DNA of 63,221 nucleotides. Origin: Arenibacter amylolyticus (GTDB lineage Bacteria; Bacteroidota; Bacteroidia; Flavobacteriales; Flavobacteriaceae). Each line of letters starts with the position of its first letter. Position 1 is the first letter of the stretch. Location: contig NZ_MTAZ01000025.1 of NCBI RefSeq assembly GCF_002150785.1, positions 1 to 63,221 on the forward strand. Reading direction: 5' to 3'. Under the pieces are notes generated by a model, which was not told where the DNA came from, searched no databases, and saw only the letters and a list, made by a program, of their open reading frames with translations. Made by a program: the position numbers and the translations under genes. Positions 43,568-51,663 of this stretch are shown one piece after another.

Positions 43568-44968
43568 CTAGCTAGCACCGTAACCTAGGATATGAAGCAG
43601 CTCATCGGCTTTTTGCTGTTCGCTGAACAGCTCCGTCGTAATATTCCCATTCTCATCCTTATTTATCAAGATATGCTTAGGATGTGGAATTAAACAATGT
43701 TGCAAGCCACCATAGCCACCAATAGTCTCTTGATACGCACCTGTATTAAAGAATCCGATATATAAAGGCTTGTCCCTTTTATATTTTGGCAAATAAATGG
43801 CGTTCATATTCTGTTCACTATTATAGTAATCATCGCTATCACAGGTTAATCCGCCCAAAAGCACGCGCTCATACTCCTCATTCCAACGATTAATCGCCAA
43901 CATAATAAATCGTTTGTTAATAGCCCAAGTATCTGGCAGTGTCGTAATAAAAGAAGAGTCTATCATATTCCACTTCTCCCGATCGTTCTGTTGTTTCTGA
44001 TATAGTATTTCATAGATGGCTCCCCCACTTTCCCCTACGGTAAAGCTCCCAAATTCGGTGAAAATATGGGGCACGGGAACCGATGCCTCTTGGCAGGTTA
44101 TATTGATCTGATTGATGATCTCATCTATCATATACTGATAATCATATTCAAATGCCAAAGAGTTTTTGATAGGGAACCCCCCACCGATGTTGAGGCTATC
44201 CAAAGATGGACAAATCTTCTTAAGCCTTACGTACACTTTTAAACATTTTACTAACTCATTCCAATAATAGGAATTATCCCGAATACCGGTATTGATAAAG
44301 AAATGAAGCATCTTTAACTCCACCTTATCGTTATCCCGTATCTGATTCTCGTAAAAAGGTACAATATTTTTATATCCAATCCCCAAACGCGAAGTATAGA
44401 ATTCAAATTTAGGCTCCTCTTCAGAAGCAATACGAATACCTACTTTAAAGACATCGTCAATGGCATCGGTCAAAAGATCCAACTCCTCATAGTTATCTAT
44501 GATTGGGATGCAATTTTGATGTCCGCTATTAATAAGCCTCGCAATATTGGAAATGTACTGGTCCCTTTTAAACCCGTTGCAAATAATATAGGTATCGTCC
44601 TTTATCTTCCCTGTCTGCTTTAGTCTTTCTACTATATTAATATCAAACGCGGAAGAGGTCTCTATATGGATGTCATTATTTAATGCTTCGTTTAAAACCG
44701 GCTTAAAATGGGAGCTTTTGGTACAATAGCAATAGTAGTATTTCCCTTTGTAGTTATTCTTTTCAATAGCCACTTTAAACCATTCCTTCGCCTTGTTTAT
44801 ATTCTCGGATATTTTTGGAAGATAGGTGAATTTTAGGGGACTCCCATACTTCTCCACCAAGTCCATAAGTGGAATATCGTGAAATTTTAGGCTGCTATCC
44901 TCCAAGGTAAATTCCTCTTGTGGAAAATCATAGGTCTGTTCTATTAAATCGATATATTTAGTATTCAT
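43568..44968 (-). CDS. speA: Biosynthetic arginine decarboxylase, Bacteroidota form
   Basis: 466 residues, shorter than the roughly 630-residue proteobacterial SpeA. It is a fold III PLP enzyme: the PLP lysine is in YYCYCTKSSH, with the phosphate-binding glycine loop NIGGGFPIKNSL and the active-site Cys segment GLTCDSDD. It makes agmatine from arginine, feeding SpeB and SpeY just downstream. First gene of the polyamine cluster; its promoter should lie in the 471-bp spacer upstream. Confidence 0.93.
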   Translation of the reverse strand: MNTKYIDLIEQTYDFPQEEFTLEDSSLKFHDIPLMDLVEKYGSPLKFTYLPKISENINKAKEWFKVAIEKNNYKGKYYYCYCTKSSHFKPVLNEALNNDIHIETSSAFDINIVERLKQTGKIKDDTYIICNGFKRDQYISNIARLINSGHQNCIPIIDNYEELDLLTDAIDDVFKVGIRIASEEEPKFEFYTSRLGIGYKNIVPFYENQIRDNDKVELKMLHFFINTGIRDNSYYWNELVKCLKVYVRLKKICPSLDSLNIGGGFPIKNSLAFEYDYQYMIDEIINQINITCQEASVPVPHIFTEFGSFTVGESGGAIYEILYQKQQNDREKWNMIDSSFITTLPDTWAINKRFIMLAINRWNEEYERVLLGGLTCDSDDYYNSEQNMNAIYLPKYKRDKPLYIGFFNTGAYQETIGGYGGLQHCLIPHPKHILINKDENGNITTELFSEQQKADELLHILGYGAS

Positions 44969-45439
44969 AATGGTACCTGTAAAATAAAGAATTATGCAAA
45001 TATTTAATTTTTGCCAATGGCAATGATTTCAGAAAGTTACATTTTTATTTCTTAGATCATCAATTCTTTTGCCGTGAATGGTTTAAACCTATAGGCATGC
45101 CTAGCTGTAACGGAAAGATACAATTTTAGCGTTCGTAGCCATTTTAGGCGTAGGTTCTTTGGCGGAGTTCCCAGATTTTTTTGGTCTGGGCTACAATGTC
45201 CAAATCTATAAAGGTGGTTCATCTTTAACAGTAGGACGTTTTAGGTCCCAACGAATTTTAACGCTTATTTTGAGGCAGCAAATGAAAACAAAAAAAATGG
45301 AAAAACAAGGCTTTTAAAAAAATTTAGGATAAAGATTATCACACAGTAAATTAACGGCAAATTACAAAAACCCCAAAAGTCCTTATTCTATTGAATTTCA
45401 ATTATTTAATTCATATATTTAATCGTCAAATTACTCATT
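44969..45439. other. 471-bp intergenic region, divergent promoters expected
   Basis: It separates divergent speA (minus) and a secreted-protein gene (plus). A plus frame of about 67 codons near 45117-45317 has a hydrophobic stretch and no start codon, so I treat it as chance. No RNA, repeat or clear -7/-33 pair is identified. Confidence 0.45.
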
Positions 45440-46162
45440 ATGAAAACTACAAAAACCTGTTTAATCCTGGCCATTTTTACTATCCTGACATTTTCCAATA
45501 GTCTTAGCGCGCAAATTGCGGCCAACGTATATCATTTTGATGAGCAAAAGGAGGAGGGAACCATAAAGCACGAAATAAAAATAGATGGCAATTATTTCAT
45601 TCACAGTACCTATAAGGAATCTCCCCCTACCTTTTTAAGGACCTATGGCGGATTCTATACCGCGGAAAATAATAATTTAAAGTTGGTTATGGAATTCGAT
45701 TCCAATTATGAAGCCGGCAACTCCAAAGAAACTGAAATCCCCTTCCAAATGGAGGGCGATCAACTTATTTTGGAATTAGGTACTCCCATGTCCTTTATCC
45801 CAGTTGCCAAAAATCAACAGCCCTTAGACGGAAAGTGGTTATTTTCTGGAAGGGTAACAGACCAAGGGGAAGACAGGGTAGATACCTCCAGGCCGCGGAA
45901 GACCATGAAGTTTTTGATGAACGGACATTTTCAATGGATTGCCTACAACACAGAATCCATGCAATTTTTTGGTACGGGAGGAGGCACTTATTTAGCCAAG
46001 GATGGGAAGTATACGGAACATATAGGTTACTTCTCTAGAGACAATTCCCGGGTAGGCGCAAGCCTCACATTCAACTATAAGGTAATGGGCAAGGATTGGT
46101 ACCATAGCGGAAAGAGTAGCAAGGGGGACCCCCTGCACGAAATATGGTCTAAAAGAGAATAA
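45440..46162 (+). CDS. Predicted secreted protein, unknown function
   Basis: 240 residues. A signal peptide (ending SNSLSAQ) precedes a beta-rich mature part with two similar lobes: one opens YHFDEQKEEGTIKHEIKIDGNYF and the other has PLDGKWLFSGRVTDQG. The GKW motif and strand pattern are lipocalin-like, but I cannot assign a family with confidence. It ends in a strong hairpin shared with the convergent gene. Confidence 0.75.
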   Translation: MKTTKTCLILAIFTILTFSNSLSAQIAANVYHFDEQKEEGTIKHEIKIDGNYFIHSTYKESPPTFLRTYGGFYTAENNNLKLVMEFDSNYEAGNSKETEIPFQMEGDQLILELGTPMSFIPVAKNQQPLDGKWLFSGRVTDQGEDRVDTSRPRKTMKFLMNGHFQWIAYNTESMQFFGTGGGTYLAKDGKYTEHIGYFSRDNSRVGASLTFNYKVMGKDWYHSGKSSKGDPLHEIWSKRE

Positions 46163-46178
46163 GTCACCCACCATAAAA

Positions 46179-46213
46179 ACGCCCGGCATACCGCTATTGG
46201 TAATGTCGGGCGT
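46179..46213. terminator. Hairpin between convergent genes
   Basis: Stem ACGCCCG-G-CATACC / GGTAATG-T-CGGGCGT, 7 + 6 bp with a mismatch and a short loop. It is flanked by A-rich DNA on the left (serving the minus direction as T run). It lies between stops at 46162 and 46241. Confidence 0.75.
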
Positions 46214-46240
46214 CCTAAATGGTTTAAGCTAGGCCTCTAA

Positions 46241-46750
46241 TTAGGCAACTTTTTTGACCATTGCCTTATTTTTAGCCGCCTCATTAATAATGGCCTTCCA
46301 TTTCTCTGCTCGTCTTTGCTCGTAGTCCTCAGTATAGATTTGCCCCAGTTCATAAAAATTAAGTACAAGGGGGTTATCTGGTTGATCGTAGCATACAATG
46401 GCCAACTCCATTTTTTGTAACAGCTTCTCTTTTACCGCATTTACTTTCACGGTTTTGGTCTCCATTTGAACTTCTACTTTTTCTACTTTTTCCAGGGCGA
46501 TTTTCCTTATCATCACCTCGCCGTTTACCATCCTCGAGAAAACCAGTACATTTCGATTTTTATCAATGGCGATAAACCTGTTGCCCCAACTTTCCTTGGC
46601 ATCAAATTTAAGCTGGGCCTCTTTGGCATATTCTTTGGTTTTATGGATGACTGTTTTGGTCTCCCCTTTCCCGGAGATATTTAAAACTATTAATGGAACC
46701 ACCACTGCTAGTACCAATAACACGGATATTAAAATCATTGAGTTACTCAT
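46241..46750 (-). CDS. Single-pass membrane protein, unknown
   Basis: 169 residues. The N-terminal membrane helix (about 5-25, ILISVLLVLAVVVPLIVL) is followed by a soluble part with an alpha/beta pattern reminiscent of PH-like domains (RFIAIDKNRNVLVFSRMVNGEVMIRKIALEKVEKVEVQ). The orientation suggests that the soluble part may face the cytoplasm. No family recognised. Confidence 0.75.
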   Translation of the reverse strand: MSNSMILISVLLVLAVVVPLIVLNISGKGETKTVIHKTKEYAKEAQLKFDAKESWGNRFIAIDKNRNVLVFSRMVNGEVMIRKIALEKVEKVEVQMETKTVKVNAVKEKLLQKMELAIVCYDQPDNPLVLNFYELGQIYTEDYEQRRAEKWKAIINEAAKNKAMVKKVA

Positions 46751-46944
46751 TCTTTTTTCTTTTTAATTACGACCCACATAAATCCCGAGCTACCATACCT
46801 CTAAAAGGCCATGGAAATCCTAGCTGGTATTTAAATTAGTCTGGATAAGCTTGATTTTTAATTATAGTCTTGCCTCCCTCCACTAGGGAGAAGCATTTTT
46901 TTTGGATAGGATTCCTATCAAAAAAGTTTAATGAAATCAAGCTT

Positions 46945-47298
46945 CTAGAAAAAAGTGTGAAAAGGGTAAATGAGCGTCAGGCTATCCAGACCTACTGTGA
47001 TATCCGTTTTCTTTCTTAACGGCAACACTGGTTTCCTGCCTGCGAGAGAAGTATAATTTTTTTCCTGACGGGATAGTAGCGTATAATTGGATTTGGAGGG
47101 GGCAGGCAATTCCGAGTTGCTTTCCTGCAACACCAAACTTACCGACAAAGGCAGATCCCCATACAGTTGTTGGTTATTCTTTTCTACCCCATAATCCGGA
47201 ATCTCGTTGAGATCCATTGGAGGTGCCGCCATAACTGCACTTCCAAGTCCCAGCAAGAGGAGTAAGAGTATAATCCTATGATGTATAGCTACTTTCAC
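46945..47298 (-). CDS. Small secreted hypothetical protein
   Basis: 117 residues from a GTG codon at 47298. The signal peptide (LLLLLLGLGSAVMAAPP) makes coding likely; the mature 90 residues are low in structure. A perfect TATCTTTG box ends 4 bp before the GTG, so the message would be nearly leaderless. No homologous family recognised. Confidence 0.55.
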   Translation of the reverse strand: MKVAIHHRIILLLLLLGLGSAVMAAPPMDLNEIPDYGVEKNNQQLYGDLPLSVSLVLQESNSELPAPSKSNYTLLSRQEKNYTSLAGRKPVLPLRKKTDITVGLDSLTLIYPFHTFF

Positions 47299-47302
47299 CT
47301 TA

Positions 47303-47310
47303 CAAAGATA
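47303..47310 (-). promoter_or_regulatory. -7 box directly upstream of a GTG start
   Basis: On the minus strand TATCTTTG matches TAnnTTTG and ends 4 bp before the start codon at 47298, implying a transcript start at or within a few bases of the GTG. Confidence 0.45.
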
Positions 47311-47348
47311 AGACTATATTCTATTAAGATGTTGTTAAAAATAATGGC

Positions 47349-47792
47349 CTAACTACCCTCCACGTTTTTGGTTCCTATATCGGATTTACCCCCTGTTTTT
47401 AAGACCAATTTTATATTTAGAATTTCAATTCCCTTGTCAATGGGTTTTAGCATATCGTACATATTTAGAGCTACAATACTGGCCCCGTGCATGGCCTCTA
47501 CCTCTACCCCGGTTTTGTAAATAGTTTTAACCGTTACCAGTACTTTAATTTGCAATCCTTCTATAGAATAGGTGATATCCGTAAACTCTATGGGTAAGGG
47601 ATGACAGTCCGGTAACAGATCCGGTGTTTTCTTAACCCCCAATAATCCCGCTGCCTTGCTCATGGCAAAAACATCCCCTTTGGGAACGGCATTATTCTTT
47701 ATGGCTTTTATGGTGTCTTCCGAACTTAGCTGTACCACCGCCTGGGCAATGGCCGTGCGTAGCGTCTCTTTTTTATGGGTGATATCTACCAT
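47349..47792 (-). CDS. moaC: Cyclic pyranopterin monophosphate synthase
   Basis: 147 residues. MoaC converts the MoaA product into cyclic pyranopterin monophosphate in molybdenum cofactor synthesis. It shows MVDITHK at the start, the signature CHPLPI (about residue 77), VEVEAMHGASIVALNMYDMLKPIDKG and the end LKTGGKS. It follows moaE by 3 bp. Other cofactor genes (moaA, moaD, moeA, mobA) are not in the window. Confidence 0.95.
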   Translation of the reverse strand: MVDITHKKETLRTAIAQAVVQLSSEDTIKAIKNNAVPKGDVFAMSKAAGLLGVKKTPDLLPDCHPLPIEFTDITYSIEGLQIKVLVTVKTIYKTGVEVEAMHGASIVALNMYDMLKPIDKGIEILNIKLVLKTGGKSDIGTKNVEGS

Positions 47793-47795
47793 AAC

Positions 47796-48236
47796 CTATG
47801 TATTTACTTTCCATTGATAGGAATCGTCCTTAAACAGCTCCTTACCGAATATGGGAACCTGACTCTTAATTTCGTCCACGATATGATGCATGGCTTTAAA
47901 AACTTCCTTTCTATGCGGAGCAGAAACAAAAACAAATAGACAAATTTCTCCGGCATTCACCCTTCCCAAACTGTGGTAGATGTGCATACAACTGAGATCG
48001 AATTTCTCAAAAGTCGCTTCTCTTATTTCGTGAAATTTCAGATTGGCCATCTCCTCATAAGCGGTATATTCTATAGCTGCAACCTCCTGGTCGTTAATTA
48101 TATCGGCCCTTACCTGGCCCAAGAAAATATCATGGGCCCCAATAGTGGTCTTGGATTGGTGCTTGGCAATGGAATTAGCAATAAATTCGGGGCTTATAGC
48201 ACCTTGTACAAATACATTTTTTATTTTTTTCTCCAT
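47796..48236 (-). CDS. moaE: Molybdopterin synthase catalytic subunit
   Basis: 146 residues. MoaE with MoaD adds two sulfurs to cyclic pyranopterin. Motifs are FLGQVRADI, IEYTAYEEMA, HSLGRVNAGEI, VSAPHRKEVFKA and the catalytic Lys region IKSQVPIFGKE (usual VPIWKKE). Coupled to moaC downstream by 3 bp. Confidence 0.95.
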   Translation of the reverse strand: MEKKIKNVFVQGAISPEFIANSIAKHQSKTTIGAHDIFLGQVRADIINDQEVAAIEYTAYEEMANLKFHEIREATFEKFDLSCMHIYHSLGRVNAGEICLFVFVSAPHRKEVFKAMHHIVDEIKSQVPIFGKELFKDDSYQWKVNT

Positions 48237-48407
48237 GTGAATAAAATTAAGGCAAACGCTTATCTTCCGCTTAGCCTAGGATTTTAAAACTTTTGGGCAA
48301 GTTAGAAATTAATTGTCTATTACCCCCTTTAGTAATCAAAAAAGGGAGGCACCCCCAATTCCCATGGGAGCCGATTTAGAAACCATAAACCTCATGGCAT
48401 GATTAAC

Positions 48408-48431
48408 AAAAAAAGGGGGCTCCGTAGGAGC
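48408..48431 (-). terminator. Intrinsic terminator of the TMEM175-like gene
   Basis: On the minus strand GCTCC-TAC-GGAGC is followed by CCCC and seven T. It starts 19 bp after the stop at 48450. Confidence 0.8.
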
Positions 48432-48449
48432 AATAATCTAAGCGTACTG

Positions 48450-49022
48450 CTACTTAAGCTCCTTTTCTATTCTCCTATCTGGTATAATCCAATATATAGC
48501 CATAAAGATATATATTGCAACACTTATAATAGGCTCTACAAAGGCTAAGACAACCCCCGATGCGTAGAGTGCCATGGAGACATATTCTTTTTTGTTATTC
48601 TGAAGTACTTTCCCAATCACCGACTCTCTTCCCTCGCTTTTAATTACATAGTGGGATAAAATTTTATAGGCAATGGCTGCCAGCAGTAGCACAATACCGT
48701 AGAGAGCTACAGGGTTCTGTTGAAAATGATTTTCACCCATCCAACCTGTTACAAAAGGAAAGAGGGATAGCCAAAAAAGCAAGTTTAGATTGGCCCAAAG
48801 AATGGATCCGTTCACCTTATTGGTTGCTTGCAGCAGGTGATGGTGATTGTTCCAGTAAATCCCCAGGTAAATAAAACTTCCCAGGTAGGTAAGGAAAACT
48901 GGCAATACGGGGAGTAATGCGTACATGTCCGTACCCTGGGGCACCTTCATTTCCAGCACCATAATGGTAATAATAATGGCCAAAACCCCATCACTGAACG
49001 CTTCCAATCTACCTGTTTTCAT
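48450..49022 (-). CDS. TMEM175/DUF1211 family membrane protein
   Basis: About 190 residues from the ATG at 49022; the longer frame from 49058 adds a poorly fitting leader. The start RLEAFSDGVLAIIITIMVLE carries the FSD motif of the TMEM175 potassium channel family. Five further membrane helices follow, including the HHHL segment of helix 3. Bacterial members are six-helix potassium channels that assemble as tetramers. The terminator follows. Confidence 0.92.
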   Translation of the reverse strand: MKTGRLEAFSDGVLAIIITIMVLEMKVPQGTDMYALLPVLPVFLTYLGSFIYLGIYWNNHHHLLQATNKVNGSILWANLNLLFWLSLFPFVTGWMGENHFQQNPVALYGIVLLLAAIAYKILSHYVIKSEGRESVIGKVLQNNKKEYVSMALYASGVVLAFVEPIISVAIYIFMAIYWIIPDRRIEKELK

Positions 49023-49129
49023 ATAAATAATTTTAAAAATCTTTTTTAATAAAACCACTACAGCTCTGCACTATGCGATTGCAAAATACATTTCTTCAAG
49101 ATTTTTTCCTTAAAACCGTCAATTTTTTT

Positions 49130-49633
49130 TTAAGTGGCAACGTCCTCCAATATCATGGAATCCACCTCATCCATCGCGCTACTGTGCAAAACGGAAATAT
49201 CGCCCGTACTTTCAAATATCACAGCCTGAACTTCTGAAAACTTGTGAACGTTTGCCTCCCTTAGTTTTGCCATTAGATCACTCACCCCAACATTACATTT
49301 TTGCAGATTATCATAATAAATCTCGCCGTCCTTCATCAACATTTGGGGTTTATTGGTAAACAGTTTTTTGAACCAATCATTTTTCCTCACCAAGAAGGAA
49401 AACAGGGTTTGGAATCCAATAACACAGACCAGGGCCAAGATTCCCTTTAAGACACCTTGGTCTTTATTGATAACAATCGCTGCTAAGATGGAACCAACAG
49501 CAATGGTGGAGGCAAAATCGAAACTAGACATTTTGGCAAACGTCCTCAGTCCAAAAATTCTTGTTATAATTATTATGCCCGTAAAAATTCCAAAAACACT
49601 AAGGATTACAAGTATGGCGGTATCGATATTCAT
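49130..49633 (-). CDS. DUF421 (YetF-like) membrane protein
   Basis: About 167 residues from the ATG at 49633 (NIDTAILVILSVFGIFTG). It has three membrane helices, the RTFAKMSSFDFASTIAVGSI motif typical of DUF421, and a cytoplasmic domain with PQMLMKDGEIYYDNLQKCNVGVSDLMAKLREANV. The family is known in sporulation and general envelope roles but its activity is unclear. It lies 108 bp upstream of the TMEM175-like gene on the same strand. Confidence 0.9.
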   Translation of the reverse strand: MNIDTAILVILSVFGIFTGIIIITRIFGLRTFAKMSSFDFASTIAVGSILAAIVINKDQGVLKGILALVCVIGFQTLFSFLVRKNDWFKKLFTNKPQMLMKDGEIYYDNLQKCNVGVSDLMAKLREANVHKFSEVQAVIFESTGDISVLHSSAMDEVDSMILEDVAT

Positions 49634-50214
49634 AAGGTTAGATTTTAGGTTCAAAGCATCTCTTAACTCCAATGACAAGGAAAACTCTCAAAAGACTAGC
49701 CAACATTGGATTATAGACAACAAGGTTTGATTATTTTGTCTTTACTAAACTAAGGCTTTTAGAGAGGTTATTTTAGGAGCTGTGGAGAAAATGCCCCACT
49801 ATTTAATTAAGAAGTGGTAAACGCAAGCGGCTTGAAGGGGATTTATTATTTAATTCAAGGAGTGCGGTTTAATACTGGGTTCTTTACTACCTCTTCTATC
49901 CTTTAATTTCGATTGCAACCTCCACCAAGGGGGATCAATCCATTGATGTATTTTATGGGAATAATGTCTTTTTCCTACAAACAACCCAAAAATCTTATTC
50001 AGCGTGGGTATTTTCAGATAAACAAGAGGCATCAAATCAGAAATTCACCATAATGCCTATCAGCTACCACTTGATTAAATCGTCACCACTTACAAAACGG
50101 ACTACAAGACACCAAAGGCTATTGAACGAATAAATTAACCTCTTAACGCAGAAAAGTATTCATCCTCTAAGGTTCTCGTTAGCAACCAACAAAACTTATA
50201 TAAACCATAAAACC
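49634..50214. other. 581-bp intergenic region upstream of the pilus-like operon
   Basis: Divergent genes flank it, so it carries promoters for DUF421 (minus) and the fibre operon (plus). I see no exact TAnnTTTG box, no RNA and no strong repeat. A 61-codon minus frame at 49850-50035 has no coding character. Confidence 0.45.
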
Positions 50215-50778
50215 ATGAAAAAAATTACAAAAACTATTTTAGCTAGCTCAGCCCTGTTGTTCGCATTTGCTGTAAATGCGCAAACAGAAACGGCCGATGT
50301 CACCTTAAACGTAAAACTTAAAGGTATTCATACTATCACGGTGAACCCTGCGCAAACAACAGTGGATTTAGTATATGACACAGAAGCAAAATATGCAGCT
50401 GGTGTGAAACTTCTTCAAGAAGACCATTTAGAGATTTTTAGCACTGGAGGCTTCCAAGTAACCGCAAGTTCATCAGTGGATGATATTGACAACACAGTAG
50501 CGAATGGATCTCATGGATCAATCGCAGCGAATACCATAACAATCTCTGCATTAGAAGGTACAACTAAACCTATTACTAGTTCCCCAAAACCTTCCTACTC
50601 AACCGGAGTTGCTTTATCTAAAACGGGAAGCACTATTGTAAGTTATAATAAAGGTGCCGCTAGAAAGGGTATCAACATAGAATATGGAGGAGGCGACAGC
50701 TATTTGGATTATTACGTAAAAGATCAAGGAACCTCAATCTATCAAACGACCGTAACCTATACTCTTACTGCCCAATAA
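50215..50778 (+). CDS. Putative major fibre subunit (DUF4402-like beta protein)
   Basis: 187 residues. The signal peptide ends FAVNAQ and a single beta-rich domain follows: TADVTLNVKLKGIHTITVNP, LEIFSTGGFQVTASSSV and a C-terminal strand IYQTTVTYTLTAQ of alternating hydrophobic residues. It is small, Thr/Ser/Gly-rich and without Cys, like pilin subunits of chaperone-usher systems. It is first in the operon and separated from the chaperone gene by a strong terminator hairpin, as expected for a subunit needed in excess. The subunit role is inference from context and the shared C-terminal motif. Confidence 0.75.
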   Translation: MKKITKTILASSALLFAFAVNAQTETADVTLNVKLKGIHTITVNPAQTTVDLVYDTEAKYAAGVKLLQEDHLEIFSTGGFQVTASSSVDDIDNTVANGSHGSIAANTITISALEGTTKPITSSPKPSYSTGVALSKTGSTIVSYNKGAARKGINIEYGGGDSYLDYYVKDQGTSIYQTTVTYTLTAQ

Positions 50779-50803
50779 TTCTATTACAGCAATCACAATT
50801 TAT

Positions 50804-50834
50804 AAAAAGTGCTATATACCATATAGCACTTTTT
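50804..50834 (+). terminator. Intra-operon terminator after the first subunit gene
   Basis: Perfect 14-bp stem AAAAAGTGCTATAT / ATATAGCACTTTTT with a 3-nt loop, 25 bp past the subunit stop and 31 bp before the chaperone start. Read-through would supply the downstream genes at lower level than the subunit. Confidence 0.85.
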
Positions 50835-50865
50835 ACCGTTTAATAAGTAAAAACTTACGCTCCCC

Positions 50866-51663
50866 ATGAAATACCCCATTCTTTTTTTATGCTTTCTTTT
50901 ATACGGCACCCTCCAGGCACAAACCGGACTCTCGGTATCGCCCCCACGGGTATATTTTGAAACAGACCCAGGACAACATAGTACCCAAAAAATAAGGGTG
51001 ACCAATGAGAGTGTTTCCAACAGCTTAGACCTTGCCATCAGCTTGGGCGATTGGGAGTACAATGTAAAAGGAGACAATATGATGTATCCTGCCGATAGTT
51101 TGGCCACCTCCTGCGCCAGTTGGGTAAGTTTAAAACAAGACCAACACTATTTCTCCCTAAAACCAGGAGAATCCAAGGAGGTAGAGGTAAGTATTGCCAC
51201 TCCGCAAACGCTTACCAACGACGTCCCTGTACATACGGCCATGTTGTACGTTACCCAAATGAACCCCATAGACGATGTTAGCAAAGCGGGCGCCAATATG
51301 AAGATTAGTGTGCGCTCTGGCATTAAGCTATACCACCGCACCAGGACAACACAGAACAAAAAGCTGGAAGTTCAAAACATGCTTTATGATCAGGAAACCA
51401 ATCAAATTGCCGTCCATTTTGAAAATTTGGGGAATATATGGACAGATGGTATTCTATACCCAGAATTATTACATACCGGTACCGGGGAAAAAATAACCCT
51501 AGACCACTTGGTGTTTTATACCATGCCAGGAAATTACAGGGAAACCCAGATTACCTTACCCCAAGACTTGCAAGCGGGGGATTACGTGGCAACCATAATT
51601 ATGGATTATGGCAATGATGCCAGCCTTGAAATGGCCGAATTAACCTTTGCCTATGAAAAATAA
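50866..51663 (+). CDS. PapD-like periplasmic chaperone
   Basis: 265 residues. The signal peptide ends GTLQAQ. Two Ig-like domains follow: the first opens LSVSPPRVYFETDPGQHSTQKIRVTNES, with the conserved Pro-Arg and Asn typical of fimbrial chaperones, and contains FSLKPGESKEVEVSI. The second has LEVQNMLYDQ...VHFENLGNI and ETQITLPQDLQAGDYVATIIMDYG. Fimbrial chaperones hold subunits by donor-strand complementation. It lies between two subunit-like genes; the third gene overlaps its end by about 11 nt. Identification as a chaperone is solid by fold pattern, less so for substrate. Confidence 0.82.
   Translation: MKYPILFLCFLLYGTLQAQTGLSVSPPRVYFETDPGQHSTQKIRVTNESVSNSLDLAISLGDWEYNVKGDNMMYPADSLATSCASWVSLKQDQHYFSLKPGESKEVEVSIATPQTLTNDVPVHTAMLYVTQMNPIDDVSKAGANMKISVRSGIKLYHRTRTTQNKKLEVQNMLYDQETNQIAVHFENLGNIWTDGILYPELLHTGTGEKITLDHLVFYTMPGNYRETQITLPQDLQAGDYVATIIMDYGNDASLEMAELTFAYEK

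Noticed and set aside
45117-45317. 67-codon plus frame with a hydrophobic stretch upstream of the secreted protein
   Set aside because: No ATG, GTG or TTG in a suitable place; open length is near chance.
49850-50035. 61-codon minus frame before the fibre operon
   Set aside because: Trp- and Lys-rich with no recognisable domain and no promoter; likely chance.
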